This document shows positions 1 to 5,773 of a stretch of DNA of 8,407 nucleotides, in pieces. The position numbers and the translations under genes were made by a program. Where the stretch lies: contig JAEUSA010000290.1 in assembly GCA_016788945.1 (NCBI GenBank), positions 1-8,407 on the forward strand. The letters are read 5' to 3'. The notes below the pieces were generated by a model. That model saw nothing but the letters and a program-made list of their open reading frames with translations. It was not told where the DNA came from and did not search any database. Position 1 is the stretch's first letter. Each line of letters opens with the position of its first letter. This stretch comes from Leptospiraceae bacterium. GTDB lineage: Bacteria > Spirochaetota > Leptospiria > Turneriellales > Turneriellaceae.

Positions 1-184
1 CATACCCCCGCATGTTGGGGCTTATCACGCGAAAACCGGCGCTGACCAGTGGCTTGATTTGGTTGCGCCAACTGTACCAAAGTTCGGGAAAACCGTGGCA
101 CAGCAGTATCGGTTCACCGCTGCCTTCGCTGTAATACTCGACCGGTTTGCCGGCGTTATCGAACAAATGGAGCCTGACTTGCAT
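1..184 (-). CDS. Alpha/beta hydrolase, epoxide-hydrolase type (N-terminal part only)
   Basis: This is the 5' end of a gene that runs off the left edge; 61 codons are visible. The reading contains [13 protein letters not shown] at residues 30-42 and ends in NMRGY. HGFPE carries the HGxP oxyanion-hole motif, and the layout HGFPE-x-WYSWR...MRGY is typical of soluble epoxide hydrolases and related haloalkane-dehalogenase-like members of the alpha/beta-hydrolase superfamily. The nucleophile Asp, the lid tyrosines and the catalytic His lie outside the window, so the reaction (epoxide to diol, or another hydrolysis) cannot be settled here. An in-frame ATG at 211 would add nine residues. It overlaps an inverted repeat and has no ribosome binding site, so ATG 184 is preferred, although that start also has only a weak one. 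The gene follows the hemerythrin gene on the same strand after a 65-nt gap. Confidence 0.85.
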   Translation of the reverse strand, partial: MQVRLHLFDNAGKPVEYYSEGSGEPILLCHGFPELWYSWRNQIKPLVSAGFRVISPNMRGY

Positions 185-207
185 GCTCGCAACGAGAGAG
201 CAACTGG

Positions 208-241
208 CCATCGCGTAAATTCAAATACGCGATGGATCGCG
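208..241. repeat. Two overlapping, mutually exclusive inverted repeats between hemerythrin and hydrolase genes
   Basis: CCATCGCGTA (208-217) is perfectly complementary to TACGCGATGG (226-235) across an 8-nt loop. The right arm is shared with a second perfect inverted repeat, CGCGAT-gg-ATCGCG (228-241). The hexamer ATCGCG or its complement therefore occurs three times in 32 nt, in alternating orientation, so only one of the two hairpins can form at a time. Neither is followed by a T-run on either strand, so a classical intrinsic terminator is unlikely. A protein-binding operator for the hydrolase gene, or an RNA structure at the 3' end of the hemerythrin transcript, are the alternatives. The base pairing is directly visible; the function is inferred. 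Confidence 0.5.
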
Positions 242-249
242 CCACGTGA

Positions 250-654
250 TTATTTACAACTTTTTACGACGGGGAGATATTTCATATCTGATTGCAGGAT
301 GTGCTTTGAAAGCCACATTTGCATGAATCGCGCGAAATCAATCGGAGAGAGAGACTCATTGAGCAATCGCTGTCCATATTCATGCAACCGCTTTTTCAGC
401 GACTGGTGCTGCGCGATATGCTCTGCCAGCTCGGCGTATCCGGCTTCGCGCAACATCTGCTCTTCGAGATCGAAGTGCTCCTTGACATAGTCGTCGAGTT
501 GAGCAAGCGTCACGGCAATAATCGGCATGCTGGCGTTTTCCGCGGTGTTCCGCAGCAAGCGGTTGGTGAGGGCAAACAGGTACTGGTGTTGTGCGTCAAT
601 ATTCAAAATGCCTGTGGCGTACTTATTATCCCATTGAAACTCAGTTAAATTCAT
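250..654 (-). CDS. Bacteriohemerythrin (single-domain, di-iron oxygen-binding protein)
   Basis: This 134-residue protein is a complete single hemerythrin domain, a four-helix bundle that binds O2 at a non-haem di-iron centre. All seven expected iron ligands are present in the right order: H23 (in IDAQHQYLF), H60 and E64 (in KEHFDLEEQM), H79 and H83 (in EHIAQHQ), and H118 and D123 (in KHILQSDMKY). The usual N-terminal W and Y residues (QWDNKY) precede them. There is no signal peptide and no fused signalling domain, so it should be a soluble cytoplasmic protein for oxygen storage, delivery or sensing. ATG 654 is chosen because a GGGGG tract (662-666) lies 8 nt upstream. ATG 660 and TTG 669 are in-frame alternatives but have poorer spacing. 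The gene is divergent from the ABC-F gene. Confidence 0.93.
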   Translation of the reverse strand: MNLTEFQWDNKYATGILNIDAQHQYLFALTNRLLRNTAENASMPIIAVTLAQLDDYVKEHFDLEEQMLREAGYAELAEHIAQHQSLKKRLHEYGQRLLNESLSPIDFARFMQMWLSKHILQSDMKYLPVVKSCK

Positions 655-705
655 GGCCATTGCCCCCAATTTTCTTCACATCCACATTACAAAGAGGCGC
701 GAGAA

Positions 706-713
706 AGTATACA
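706..713. promoter_or_regulatory. Candidate overlapping divergent -10 elements
   Basis: The palindrome GTATAC (707-712) gives TATACT reading toward the hemerythrin gene (711 down to 706) and TATACA reading toward the ABC-F gene (708-713). TATACT is a good sigma70-type -10 match and lies about 50 nt before the hemerythrin start. The -35 regions are poor on both strands; TTACAA at 687-692 is the best on the plus strand, with a short 15-nt spacer. This is the only promoter-like signal I see in the 175-nt gap between the two genes. Confidence 0.27.
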
Positions 714-724
714 ATAAAGATAAA

Positions 725-740
725 ACGATCCAGTGATCGT
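725..740. repeat. Short perfect hairpin in the hemerythrin/ABC-F intergenic region
   Basis: ACGATC (725-730) and GATCGT (735-740) form a perfect 6-bp inverted repeat around CAGT. It lies just beyond the candidate -10 elements, in the leader of the ABC-F gene and upstream of the hemerythrin promoter. It could be an operator half-site pair. It is short enough to be chance. Confidence 0.22.
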
Positions 741-829
741 AATTATGGTGGCAGTCACGGTTTTTCTTTTCGCAGCTATCCGGCCGGGACGCACTTGACG
801 CTTCATTCTGCTTGCCGTAACCGCAGATT

Positions 830-2704
830 CTGAATTATCTTTCGGTCGAAAAACTCAGCAAAAATTTCGGCGTCAAAACGCTGTTTCACGAGATTTCGTT
901 TGGCTTGAATGCCGGCGATAAGAAAGCGCTGATTGCGCGAAATGGCGCGGGTAAATCTACGCTGATGCAGATCATCACCGGCAAAGAAAGTGCCGACGCG
1001 GGCCGTGTTGTGATTCGCAATGGCATCACGCTGGCCTATCTCGATCAGTCTGATGCCCTCGAAGAAAACGCAACCATTCTCGAAACCATTTTTGATCCCA
1101 AAAAACCCGTCATGCGGGTTCTCGCGCGATACGAAGAGGCGATGGCGAGCGGTAAGGGCATTGATAATGCCATCGCCGAGGTCGAAGCAGCCAATGCGTG
1201 GGATTACGAACGGCGCATTAAAGGTATTCTCTCACGGTTGGGCATAACCGATTTATCGGCGCGGGTTGCCGCACTTTCGGGTGGCGAGCGAAAACGTGTG
1301 GCGCTGGCGCATGCGTTGATTGAAGAAGCGCATGTGCTCATTCTCGATGAGCCGACCAACCACCTTGATCTTGACATGATTGAATGGCTCGAAAGTTATC
1401 TGCAACAGGAAAACATTACTCTGTTGCTGGTTACGCACGACCGTTATTTTCTCGAAACGATCTGCAACGAAATTCTCGAGTTAGATAGCGGTCGCATGTA
1501 CGCCTACCAGGGCAATTATTCATATTATCTCGCGAAAAAAGCAGAGCGCGAAGAGAGCGAGCAACTCTCGATAGAGAAAGCGCAGAACAAAATGCGGCGC
1601 GAACTCGAATGGATTCGCAAACAGCCGAAGGCGCGGACGACGAAAGCCAAATACCGGGTTGATGCATTCGAAGATTTGAAGGTAGCGGCTACCGAAAAGA
1701 AAAAAGAGACCCTGACCCTGATTGACACCGAGATGTCTCGCGTCGGCGGAAAAATACTCGATATTGAAAACCTCAACAAGAGTTATGGCGACCGTCAGAT
1801 CTTGAAAGACTTCAGTTATGGATTTCTTAAGGGTGACCGAATCGGTATTATCGGCCGCAATGGCGTGGGCAAATCGACTCTGCTCAATCTCATTACCGGC
1901 AGCGAAAAAGCCGACTCAGGCAAAGTGGAAGCGGGTGTGACAACCGTGTTCGGCTATTACCGGCAAAAAGGCGCGGAGTTCAAGCCTGGGCAAACGATCT
2001 TAGACGTGGTACGCGACGTTGCCGAGGCGATTCCCCTCGCCAAAGGTAAGTCACTCACGGCGTCACAGTTACTCGAACAATTCCTGTTTCCTGCAGCGAT
2101 GCAACGCCAGCAGGCGGCGACGCTGAGCGGGGGAGAAAAGAAGCGCCTCTATCTGCTGACAATTCTGATGCAGAACCCGAATTTTCTTATTCTCGATGAG
2201 CCTACGAATGACCTCGACCTTGCCACCATTACCGTACTCGAAGATTATCTGACAGAATTTCAGGGCTGTCTGCTGGTTGTTTCACACGATCGGTATTTTA
2301 TGGATAAGCTTACCCGGCGTCTGTTTATTCTTGATCAGGATTTTCGGGACACACCCGCGGGTGTGTTGACCGATTTTCATGGTAATTACTCTGACTACCT
2401 TGCGGCAAAAGAGAAAAAAGAAAAAAACGATGAACGCGACGACCGAGAGAGTGTTCGCAAAGAGAAGGAGCGCAAGGTAAAAGACCGGCCGAAGCAGATA
2501 ACGTTTGCGCAAAAGAAAGAACGTGACCAATTAGAGAAAGAGATACCGGCGCTTGAAGCGCGCCTTGAGTCACTCAACACAGAAATGCAGGCAGGTGGCG
2601 ACTTCACAAAGATGGGAAAGTTGGGCGAAGCCATTGACAATCTACAGAAAGAAATTGAGGTGAAGACCGCGCGCTTTCTTGAGCTATTGGAATTGCCGGG
2701 CTGA
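830..2704 (+). CDS. ABC-F family ATPase (Uup-like translation factor), apparent CTG start
   Basis: This is a soluble ABC protein of about 624 residues with two ATPase domains and no membrane segments, as expected of ABC-F factors that bind the ribosomal E-site. Domain 1 has Walker A ARNGAGKST (36-44), signature LSGGE (149-153), Walker B LILDEPTNHLD (170-180) and switch H203. Domain 2 has Walker A GRNGVGKST (342-350), signature LSGGE (432-436), Walker B LILDEPTNDLD (453-463) and switch H486. The inter-domain linker holds the charged helical arm with WIRKQPKARTTKAK, the P-site tRNA-interacting region. A basic tail ends in a predicted coiled coil of about 70 residues, as in Uup. The first in-frame ATG/GTG/TTG is TTG 905, but starting there would delete the conserved first strands. 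The frame is open back to 821 and reads NYLSVEKLSKNFG right after CTG 830, where homologues have MNYLSVE. ATT 827 is an alternative start. The subfamily name is inferred from architecture. Confidence 0.93.
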   Translation: MNYLSVEKLSKNFGVKTLFHEISFGLNAGDKKALIARNGAGKSTLMQIITGKESADAGRVVIRNGITLAYLDQSDALEENATILETIFDPKKPVMRVLARYEEAMASGKGIDNAIAEVEAANAWDYERRIKGILSRLGITDLSARVAALSGGERKRVALAHALIEEAHVLILDEPTNHLDLDMIEWLESYLQQENITLLLVTHDRYFLETICNEILELDSGRMYAYQGNYSYYLAKKAEREESEQLSIEKAQNKMRRELEWIRKQPKARTTKAKYRVDAFEDLKVAATEKKKETLTLIDTEMSRVGGKILDIENLNKSYGDRQILKDFSYGFLKGDRIGIIGRNGVGKSTLLNLITGSEKADSGKVEAGVTTVFGYYRQKGAEFKPGQTILDVVRDVAEAIPLAKGKSLTASQLLEQFLFPAAMQRQQAATLSGGEKKRLYLLTILMQNPNFLILDEPTNDLDLATITVLEDYLTEFQGCLLVVSHDRYFMDKLTRRLFILDQDFRDTPAGVLTDFHGNYSDYLAAKEKKEKNDERDDRESVRKEKERKVKDRPKQITFAQKKERDQLEKEIPALEARLESLNTEMQAGGDFTKMGKLGEAIDNLQKEIEVKTARFLELLELPG

Positions 2705-2749
2705 GTGTCAGGCAAATTAGTTTTGGATTTTCCCCAACCATGACAGGGG

Positions 2750-4051
2750 TCAGTAGCTGTACTTGTCGCCCCAGAGCTTTTTCAGTGCCTCGCGCGTTTC
2801 CTTTTCGCGCGCATTGTTGCCGGGTTCATATAATCTCTTACCCGTGATTTCAGCCGGCAGGTATTCCTGAGGCGAAAAATTGCCGGGCCGATCGTGAGAG
2901 TATTCATAGCCTTTGCCATACCCCTCAGTCTTCATCAGGTTTGTCGGTGCATTGCGCAAGTGCAAAGGTACGGGTAGGTTTCCCGTCTGGCGCACAAGCT
3001 CTTGCGCAGCATTGATGGCAGCGTACGCTGCGTTGCTCTTGGGCGACGTTGCAAGGTATGTTGCCGCCTGCGAAAGCACGATACGTGCTTCGGGATAGCC
3101 GATCAGATTGACCGCCTGAAAGCAGGTGGTTGCCATCACCAACGCAGTCGGGTTCGCGTTGCCGATATCTTCGGAGGCGGCGATTACCATGCGGCGGGCG
3201 ATGAATGAAGGATCTTCACCACCCTCGATCATGCGCGCGAGCCAATATACTGCAGCATTGGGGTCACTGCCGCGTATCGATTTGATAAAGGCGGAGACGA
3301 TGTCAAAGTGGTTGTCCCCGGCCTTATCATAACGTACCGGATTCTGTTGAACTATTGCTATCACAAGCTGGTCTGTGATGGCAAGCACGCTGGTCGCCGT
3401 CAGCGCTGCTTGGCCATTTTGGTCTTCGGCAGCCTCCACGACCAATTCAAACACATTGAGCAACCTGCGCGCGTCGCCACCAGACAGGCGAAGAAGCGCT
3501 GCGGTTTCGGCGAGATGAATATTTCGGCCCTTGAGCAGACCGTCGGTTTCGATAGCGTGGCGCAGCAGATAGAGCAAATCCGCTTCATCAAGAGCTTTGA
3601 GGAAGTAAACCTGACAGCGTGACAGCAATGCAGAAATTACTTCAAAAGAAGGATTTTCCGTGGTAGCGCCGATCAGCGTTACTTTACCGGTCTCTACCGC
3701 GCCCAGTAATGAATCTTGTTGCGCCTTTGAGAATCGGTGGATTTCATCGATAAATAAAACCGGCTTTTCGCTGAATAATCCACCGCCCGAAGCTTTTTCG
3801 ATTACCTCGCGGATATCTTTGACCCCTGAATTGATCGCGCTGAGTGGATAAAACGGCCGTTTAAGTTCGCTGGCGAGAATATTCGCCAGAGTTGTCTTGC
3901 CGACACCCGGTGGTCCGCAGAGAATAATCGACGGCAGGTTTTTGCCTTCGACGGCGCGGCGCAGTACGGCACCTTCACCGACAAGGTGCTTCTGCCCGAC
4001 ATATTCGGCGAGCGTTTTCGGGCGCATGCGCTCGGCAAGGGGGGCGGCCAT
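2750..4051 (-). CDS. rarA: Replication-associated recombination protein A (RarA/MgsA, AAA+ ATPase)
   Basis: This 433-residue AAA+ ATPase belongs to the RarA/MgsA/WRNIP1 family, which acts at stalled replication forks and is related to clamp-loader subunits and RuvB. It begins [20 protein letters not shown], the family's diagnostic N-terminus. Walker A is GPPGVGKTT (46-54), Walker B is LFIDEIHRF (D102, E103), sensor 1 is GATTENPS (N133), the arginine finger is in LLSRC (R145), and GGDARRLLN gives the sensor-2 arginine region. The C-terminal half carries the family's tetramerisation region, with [22 protein letters not shown] text and a motif close to [12 protein letters not shown]. coli RarA has 447 residues. 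ATG 4051 is chosen because the domain starts there and GGCGG lies 7 nt upstream. Longer readings would overlap the small gene whose stop codon lies 2 nt before this ATG, which suggests translational coupling. The gene is convergent with the ABC-F gene, with a 45-nt gap and no clear terminator. Confidence 0.96.
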   Translation of the reverse strand: MAAPLAERMRPKTLAEYVGQKHLVGEGAVLRRAVEGKNLPSIILCGPPGVGKTTLANILASELKRPFYPLSAINSGVKDIREVIEKASGGGLFSEKPVLFIDEIHRFSKAQQDSLLGAVETGKVTLIGATTENPSFEVISALLSRCQVYFLKALDEADLLYLLRHAIETDGLLKGRNIHLAETAALLRLSGGDARRLLNVFELVVEAAEDQNGQAALTATSVLAITDQLVIAIVQQNPVRYDKAGDNHFDIVSAFIKSIRGSDPNAAVYWLARMIEGGEDPSFIARRMVIAASEDIGNANPTALVMATTCFQAVNLIGYPEARIVLSQAATYLATSPKSNAAYAAINAAQELVRQTGNLPVPLHLRNAPTNLMKTEGYGKGYEYSHDRPGNFSPQEYLPAEITGKRLYEPGNNAREKETREALKKLWGDKYSY

Positions 4052-4053
4052 TG

Positions 4054-4266
4054 TTATTCCGCCACCTGCTGTGAAGCGATGACTGCTTGTAGATTGAGGG
4101 ATTGCATGGCCCCGATCGCGTTTTCCCAGCGCCCTTCTGCGCATAAGCCGCTGATGCCCGCGTCTTCATAGGCGCGTTGGGCGGCGGCGATGCATGCTGT
4201 GCGCACTGCTTCGGCAATCGTTTCGCAGGGTGTCTCCGCGCCGGATTTATTATGTGCCCCTGCCAT
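4054..4266 (-). CDS. Small conserved-looking protein upstream of and coupled to rarA
   Basis: This 70-codon frame starts at ATG 4266 with AGGA 8 nt upstream. Its stop TAA (4056-4054) is separated from the rarA ATG by two bases. The product has a polar N-terminus, then an alanine-rich helix ([20 protein letters not shown]), the stretch [19 protein letters not shown], and a second helix ([12 protein letters not shown]). It has no signal peptide or membrane segment. The pattern AYEDAG-x-x-GLC-x-EGRWE-x-A resembles small uncharacterised bacterial proteins that I recall only vaguely, so I assign no function. Good ribosome-binding spacing, end-to-start contact with rarA and a globular-looking composition all support a real gene rather than noise. 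It would be missed if rarA were extended to an upstream start. Confidence 0.75.
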   Translation of the reverse strand: MAGAHNKSGAETPCETIAEAVRTACIAAAQRAYEDAGISGLCAEGRWENAIGAMQSLNLQAVIASQQVAE

Positions 4267-4327
4267 GGGCTAATCCTTTGTCGTGCATCTGCGAGTAAAG
4301 AAAGTTGCATTAAGAATGGTCCGACGC

Positions 4328-4335
4328 GGAGGGAG
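4328..4335 (+). promoter_or_regulatory. Strong Shine-Dalgarno-like GGAGGGAG without a usable start codon
   Basis: GGAGGGAG is a near-ideal anti-16S match, but no ATG, GTG or TTG follows within 5-12 nt in any frame. The first start for the cupin-like gene is GTG 4377, which is 41 nt further on. In-frame ATA codons lie at 4338 and 4350. A hairpin (4340-4356) and a palindrome (4364-4375) fill the gap. This may be coincidence, a bypassed spacer, or a sign that translation starts at a non-standard codon. Confidence 0.3.
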
Positions 4336-4339
4336 AAAT

Positions 4340-4356
4340 AGTTTACCGCATAAACT
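4340..4356. repeat. Inverted repeat AGTTTA-n5-TAAACT upstream of the cupin-like gene
   Basis: AGTTTA (4340-4345) and TAAACT (4351-4356) are perfectly complementary around CCGCA. The element sits in the intergenic region between the divergent small-gene/rarA pair and the cupin-like gene, so it could serve as an operator for either. It could also fold in the 5' leader of the cupin mRNA. The pairing is visible; the role is inferred. Confidence 0.35.
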
Positions 4357-4363
4357 CGGGTAA

Positions 4364-4375
4364 GCATCGCGATGC
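4364..4375. repeat. Perfect 12-bp palindrome directly before the cupin-like start codon
   Basis: GCATCGCGATGC is fully self-complementary and ends one base before the GTG at 4377, exactly where a ribosome binding site would be expected. No purine-rich Shine-Dalgarno is present in that position. A dimeric regulator binding here would overlap translation start or early transcription. It shares the core CATCGCG/CGCGATG with the repeats at 208-241, although the short GC-rich core may recur by chance. Confidence 0.38.
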
Positions 4376-4376
4376 C

Positions 4377-4745
4377 GTGATTACAACTACGATTGCCGCC
4401 AGTAAAGAATGGGAAGTTATTTTCAGCGAAGGTAAGAACTGGCGTATCGGCATCTATCGGCCGAAATTTGCTGCATCCGCCGAAATTACCGAGCTCGAGC
4501 AGCACACTTGCCCTGAATCATTTCTGCTGCTGCAGGGCAACCTCGTGATGCTGTACCGAGATGCTGAGGGCAGGTTGCACGAAAAAGCGCTCAAGCCGAT
4601 GGAACTCGTAACCTTTACCGAACCGCACGCCGGTTTTTCCCCTGACGGCAGCGGTGTGGCCTTCGTGGTCGAGAACGCTACGTTCGATACCATTTACACA
4701 GACGTTGCTTCGGGAAGCGAGACTCGCCGCGTCAGTGTCAGCTGA
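4377..4745 (+). CDS. Cupin-like small beta-barrel protein
   Basis: This is a 122-residue protein rich in predicted beta strands. Residues 43-54 read HTCPESFLLLQG, which resembles cupin motif 1 (HxHx3-4Ex6G) with Cys45 in place of the second His. FTEPHAGFSP (80-89) lies where motif 2 would supply a third His (H84). H43, E47 and H84 are candidate metal ligands. The length and the pattern -GNLVMLYRDAEG- (turn and strands between the motifs) fit a single-domain cupin. No substrate can be assigned. The start is GTG 4377: the frame is open back to TAA 4311 without another ATG, GTG or TTG. The gene is divergent from the small gene/rarA pair and convergent with the PON-like gene, 6 nt away, with a T6 run (4748-4753) between or overlapping the two ends. 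Confidence 0.72.
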   Translation: MITTTIAASKEWEVIFSEGKNWRIGIYRPKFAASAEITELEQHTCPESFLLLQGNLVMLYRDAEGRLHEKALKPMELVTFTEPHAGFSPDGSGVAFVVENATFDTIYTDVASGSETRRVSVS

Positions 4746-4751
4746 AGTTTT

Positions 4752-5771
4752 TTAGCGTACTGGCTGACATTCAAAAATCGCATCTTCGAAAACCTGCGAA
4801 ATATACAGACGCGACTGATAAACAAATGCCCCCGATGCAGCACTGATGCGCTCCCCGGCGTTAAAATATAGTGGCGTGATCTCGCCACCCTCTGCCTTAA
4901 TCGCGGCAATGTATGACGGTGCGTGATTGGATGCATTCTTGAAATGCCGGTAGAATTTCCAGTTGCTGGTGTGCGACGCCGTAATCAGGCTCTGTTCATG
5001 CCATGAAAGGTTATCGGGGCCCGCCAACGATGCCAGTTTCCGTTTATTGCTGAGCGTGCCATCCGCATTACGCTTAAATTCAAACAAGGCGTCATCGCGT
5101 GTTGCCGTTACATAAACTTTGTCACCTCGCACGAGCGGGCCGTTTGCCATCGCGACACCGTCTGCGGCGACTACACAGGTTGCAGAGCTATTGGCGTTAA
5201 GGCCACTCAGTGTGCAGAAGGCGATTTTTGACCTGCGTAATCCCCAGAGTATTTCCCACATGCTGCCGCGCGAACCATGGTCGTTAGTTACATAGAAGCT
5301 GCCGTTTTCATCCACGGCCACATCGTTCGGCGAATTGATAAATTCGCTGCGAACCCGGGTCACGAAGACCAGAGAATCGCCGCTGATGCGGTAGATAAGA
5401 ATGCTTTGGTCGGCATCGTTCAACTCTTTGCCGTGATTGACGACGTAGAGATAACGGTCGCGGCCTTGCTCGTAAAGATCGATGCCGTGTGGGCTGAAGA
5501 AGACATCCGTGGGTTCGCCGCTGCGCGTCAGCTTTTTTACAACCCGGGTTTTTACAGCATAGGTGTAGATATCTCCCGGCGTAGTCCACTTACGGCGTTC
5601 GTGGCTCGAAACAAAAATCGTGTCGGTTGAAGGTGAAAGCGCAAAGTCTTCTGTCCCGGGGCCGATGGCGATTTTTTCGCAGCTGTCATAGCGGTTTACG
5701 ACTTCGCCAGAGGAGCAATGCAGAGTCAGAGCAAGAGAGGCCAAAGCAATGAATGAGGCGCGCATGTTCAA
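4752..5771 (-). CDS. Paraoxonase/arylesterase-like beta-propeller, predicted lipoprotein
   Basis: This 339-residue protein belongs to the SMP-30/paraoxonase six-bladed propeller group, which are calcium-dependent esterases or lactonases. The PON1 metal and catalytic positions can be matched by motif: E41-D42 in GTEDF (PON1 E53/D54), H95 in SPHGI (H115), H113 in VVNH (H134), N149-D150 in SPNDV (N168/D169), N210 in MANG (N224) and D253-N254 in GPDN (D269/N270). The full set argues for an active hydrolase; the substrate is unknown, though lactones are typical. The N-terminus (MNMRASFIALASLALTLHCSS) is a signal peptide ending at Cys19, a possible lipidation site. His at -1 is unusual for a lipobox, so periplasmic or surface lipoprotein is likely but not certain. 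Start TTG 5771 has GAGAGG 8 nt upstream and lies 2 nt after the upstream gene's stop; ATG 5765 is the alternative. Last gene of a three-gene operon. Confidence 0.85.
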   Translation of the reverse strand: MNMRASFIALASLALTLHCSSGEVVNRYDSCEKIAIGPGTEDFALSPSTDTIFVSSHERRKWTTPGDIYTYAVKTRVVKKLTRSGEPTDVFFSPHGIDLYEQGRDRYLYVVNHGKELNDADQSILIYRISGDSLVFVTRVRSEFINSPNDVAVDENGSFYVTNDHGSRGSMWEILWGLRRSKIAFCTLSGLNANSSATCVVAADGVAMANGPLVRGDKVYVTATRDDALFEFKRNADGTLSNKRKLASLAGPDNLSWHEQSLITASHTSNWKFYRHFKNASNHAPSYIAAIKAEGGEITPLYFNAGERISAASGAFVYQSRLYISQVFEDAIFECQPVR

Positions 5772-5773
5772 TT

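Noticed and set aside
59..490. Plus-strand 143-codon frame over the hydrolase and hemerythrin genes
   Set aside because: It is antisense to two genes with clear family motifs, and its own translation is cysteine-rich and patternless.
745..798. Possible 17-codon leader peptide (ATG 745 to TGA 798) upstream of the ABC-F gene, as seen for some antibiotic-resistance ABC-F genes
   Set aside because: No Shine-Dalgarno and no attenuator-type hairpins around it, and the protein looks like the housekeeping Uup type rather than a resistance factor.
591..833. Plus-strand 80-codon frame whose TGA overlaps the CTG start of the ABC-F gene, suggesting coupled reinitiation
   Set aside because: It begins antisense inside the hemerythrin gene, has no ribosome binding site and no protein-like pattern. 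The overlap with CTG is probably chance.
905..2704. ABC-F gene starting at TTG 905
   Set aside because: This would remove conserved N-terminal strands that are clearly encoded upstream in the same frame.
2732..2749. CCCC-n10-GGGG as a terminator between the ABC-F and rarA genes
   Set aside because: The stem is only 4 bp with a 10-nt loop and has no T-run on either strand.
2750..4144. Longer rarA start upstream of ATG 4051
   Set aside because: The extra 31 residues do not look like RarA and overlap the small gene in another frame. The family N-terminus matches ATG 4051.
3975..4505. Minus-strand 176-codon frame spanning the rarA start, the small gene and part of the cupin gene
   Set aside because: It overlaps three better-supported genes in other frames and is low-complexity and basic. 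It is a shadow frame.
4706..4718. GCTTCGGGAAGC hairpin near the end of the cupin gene as a terminator
   Set aside because: It lies inside the coding region, and the T6 run is about 30 nt further on, so it is not arranged as an intrinsic terminator.
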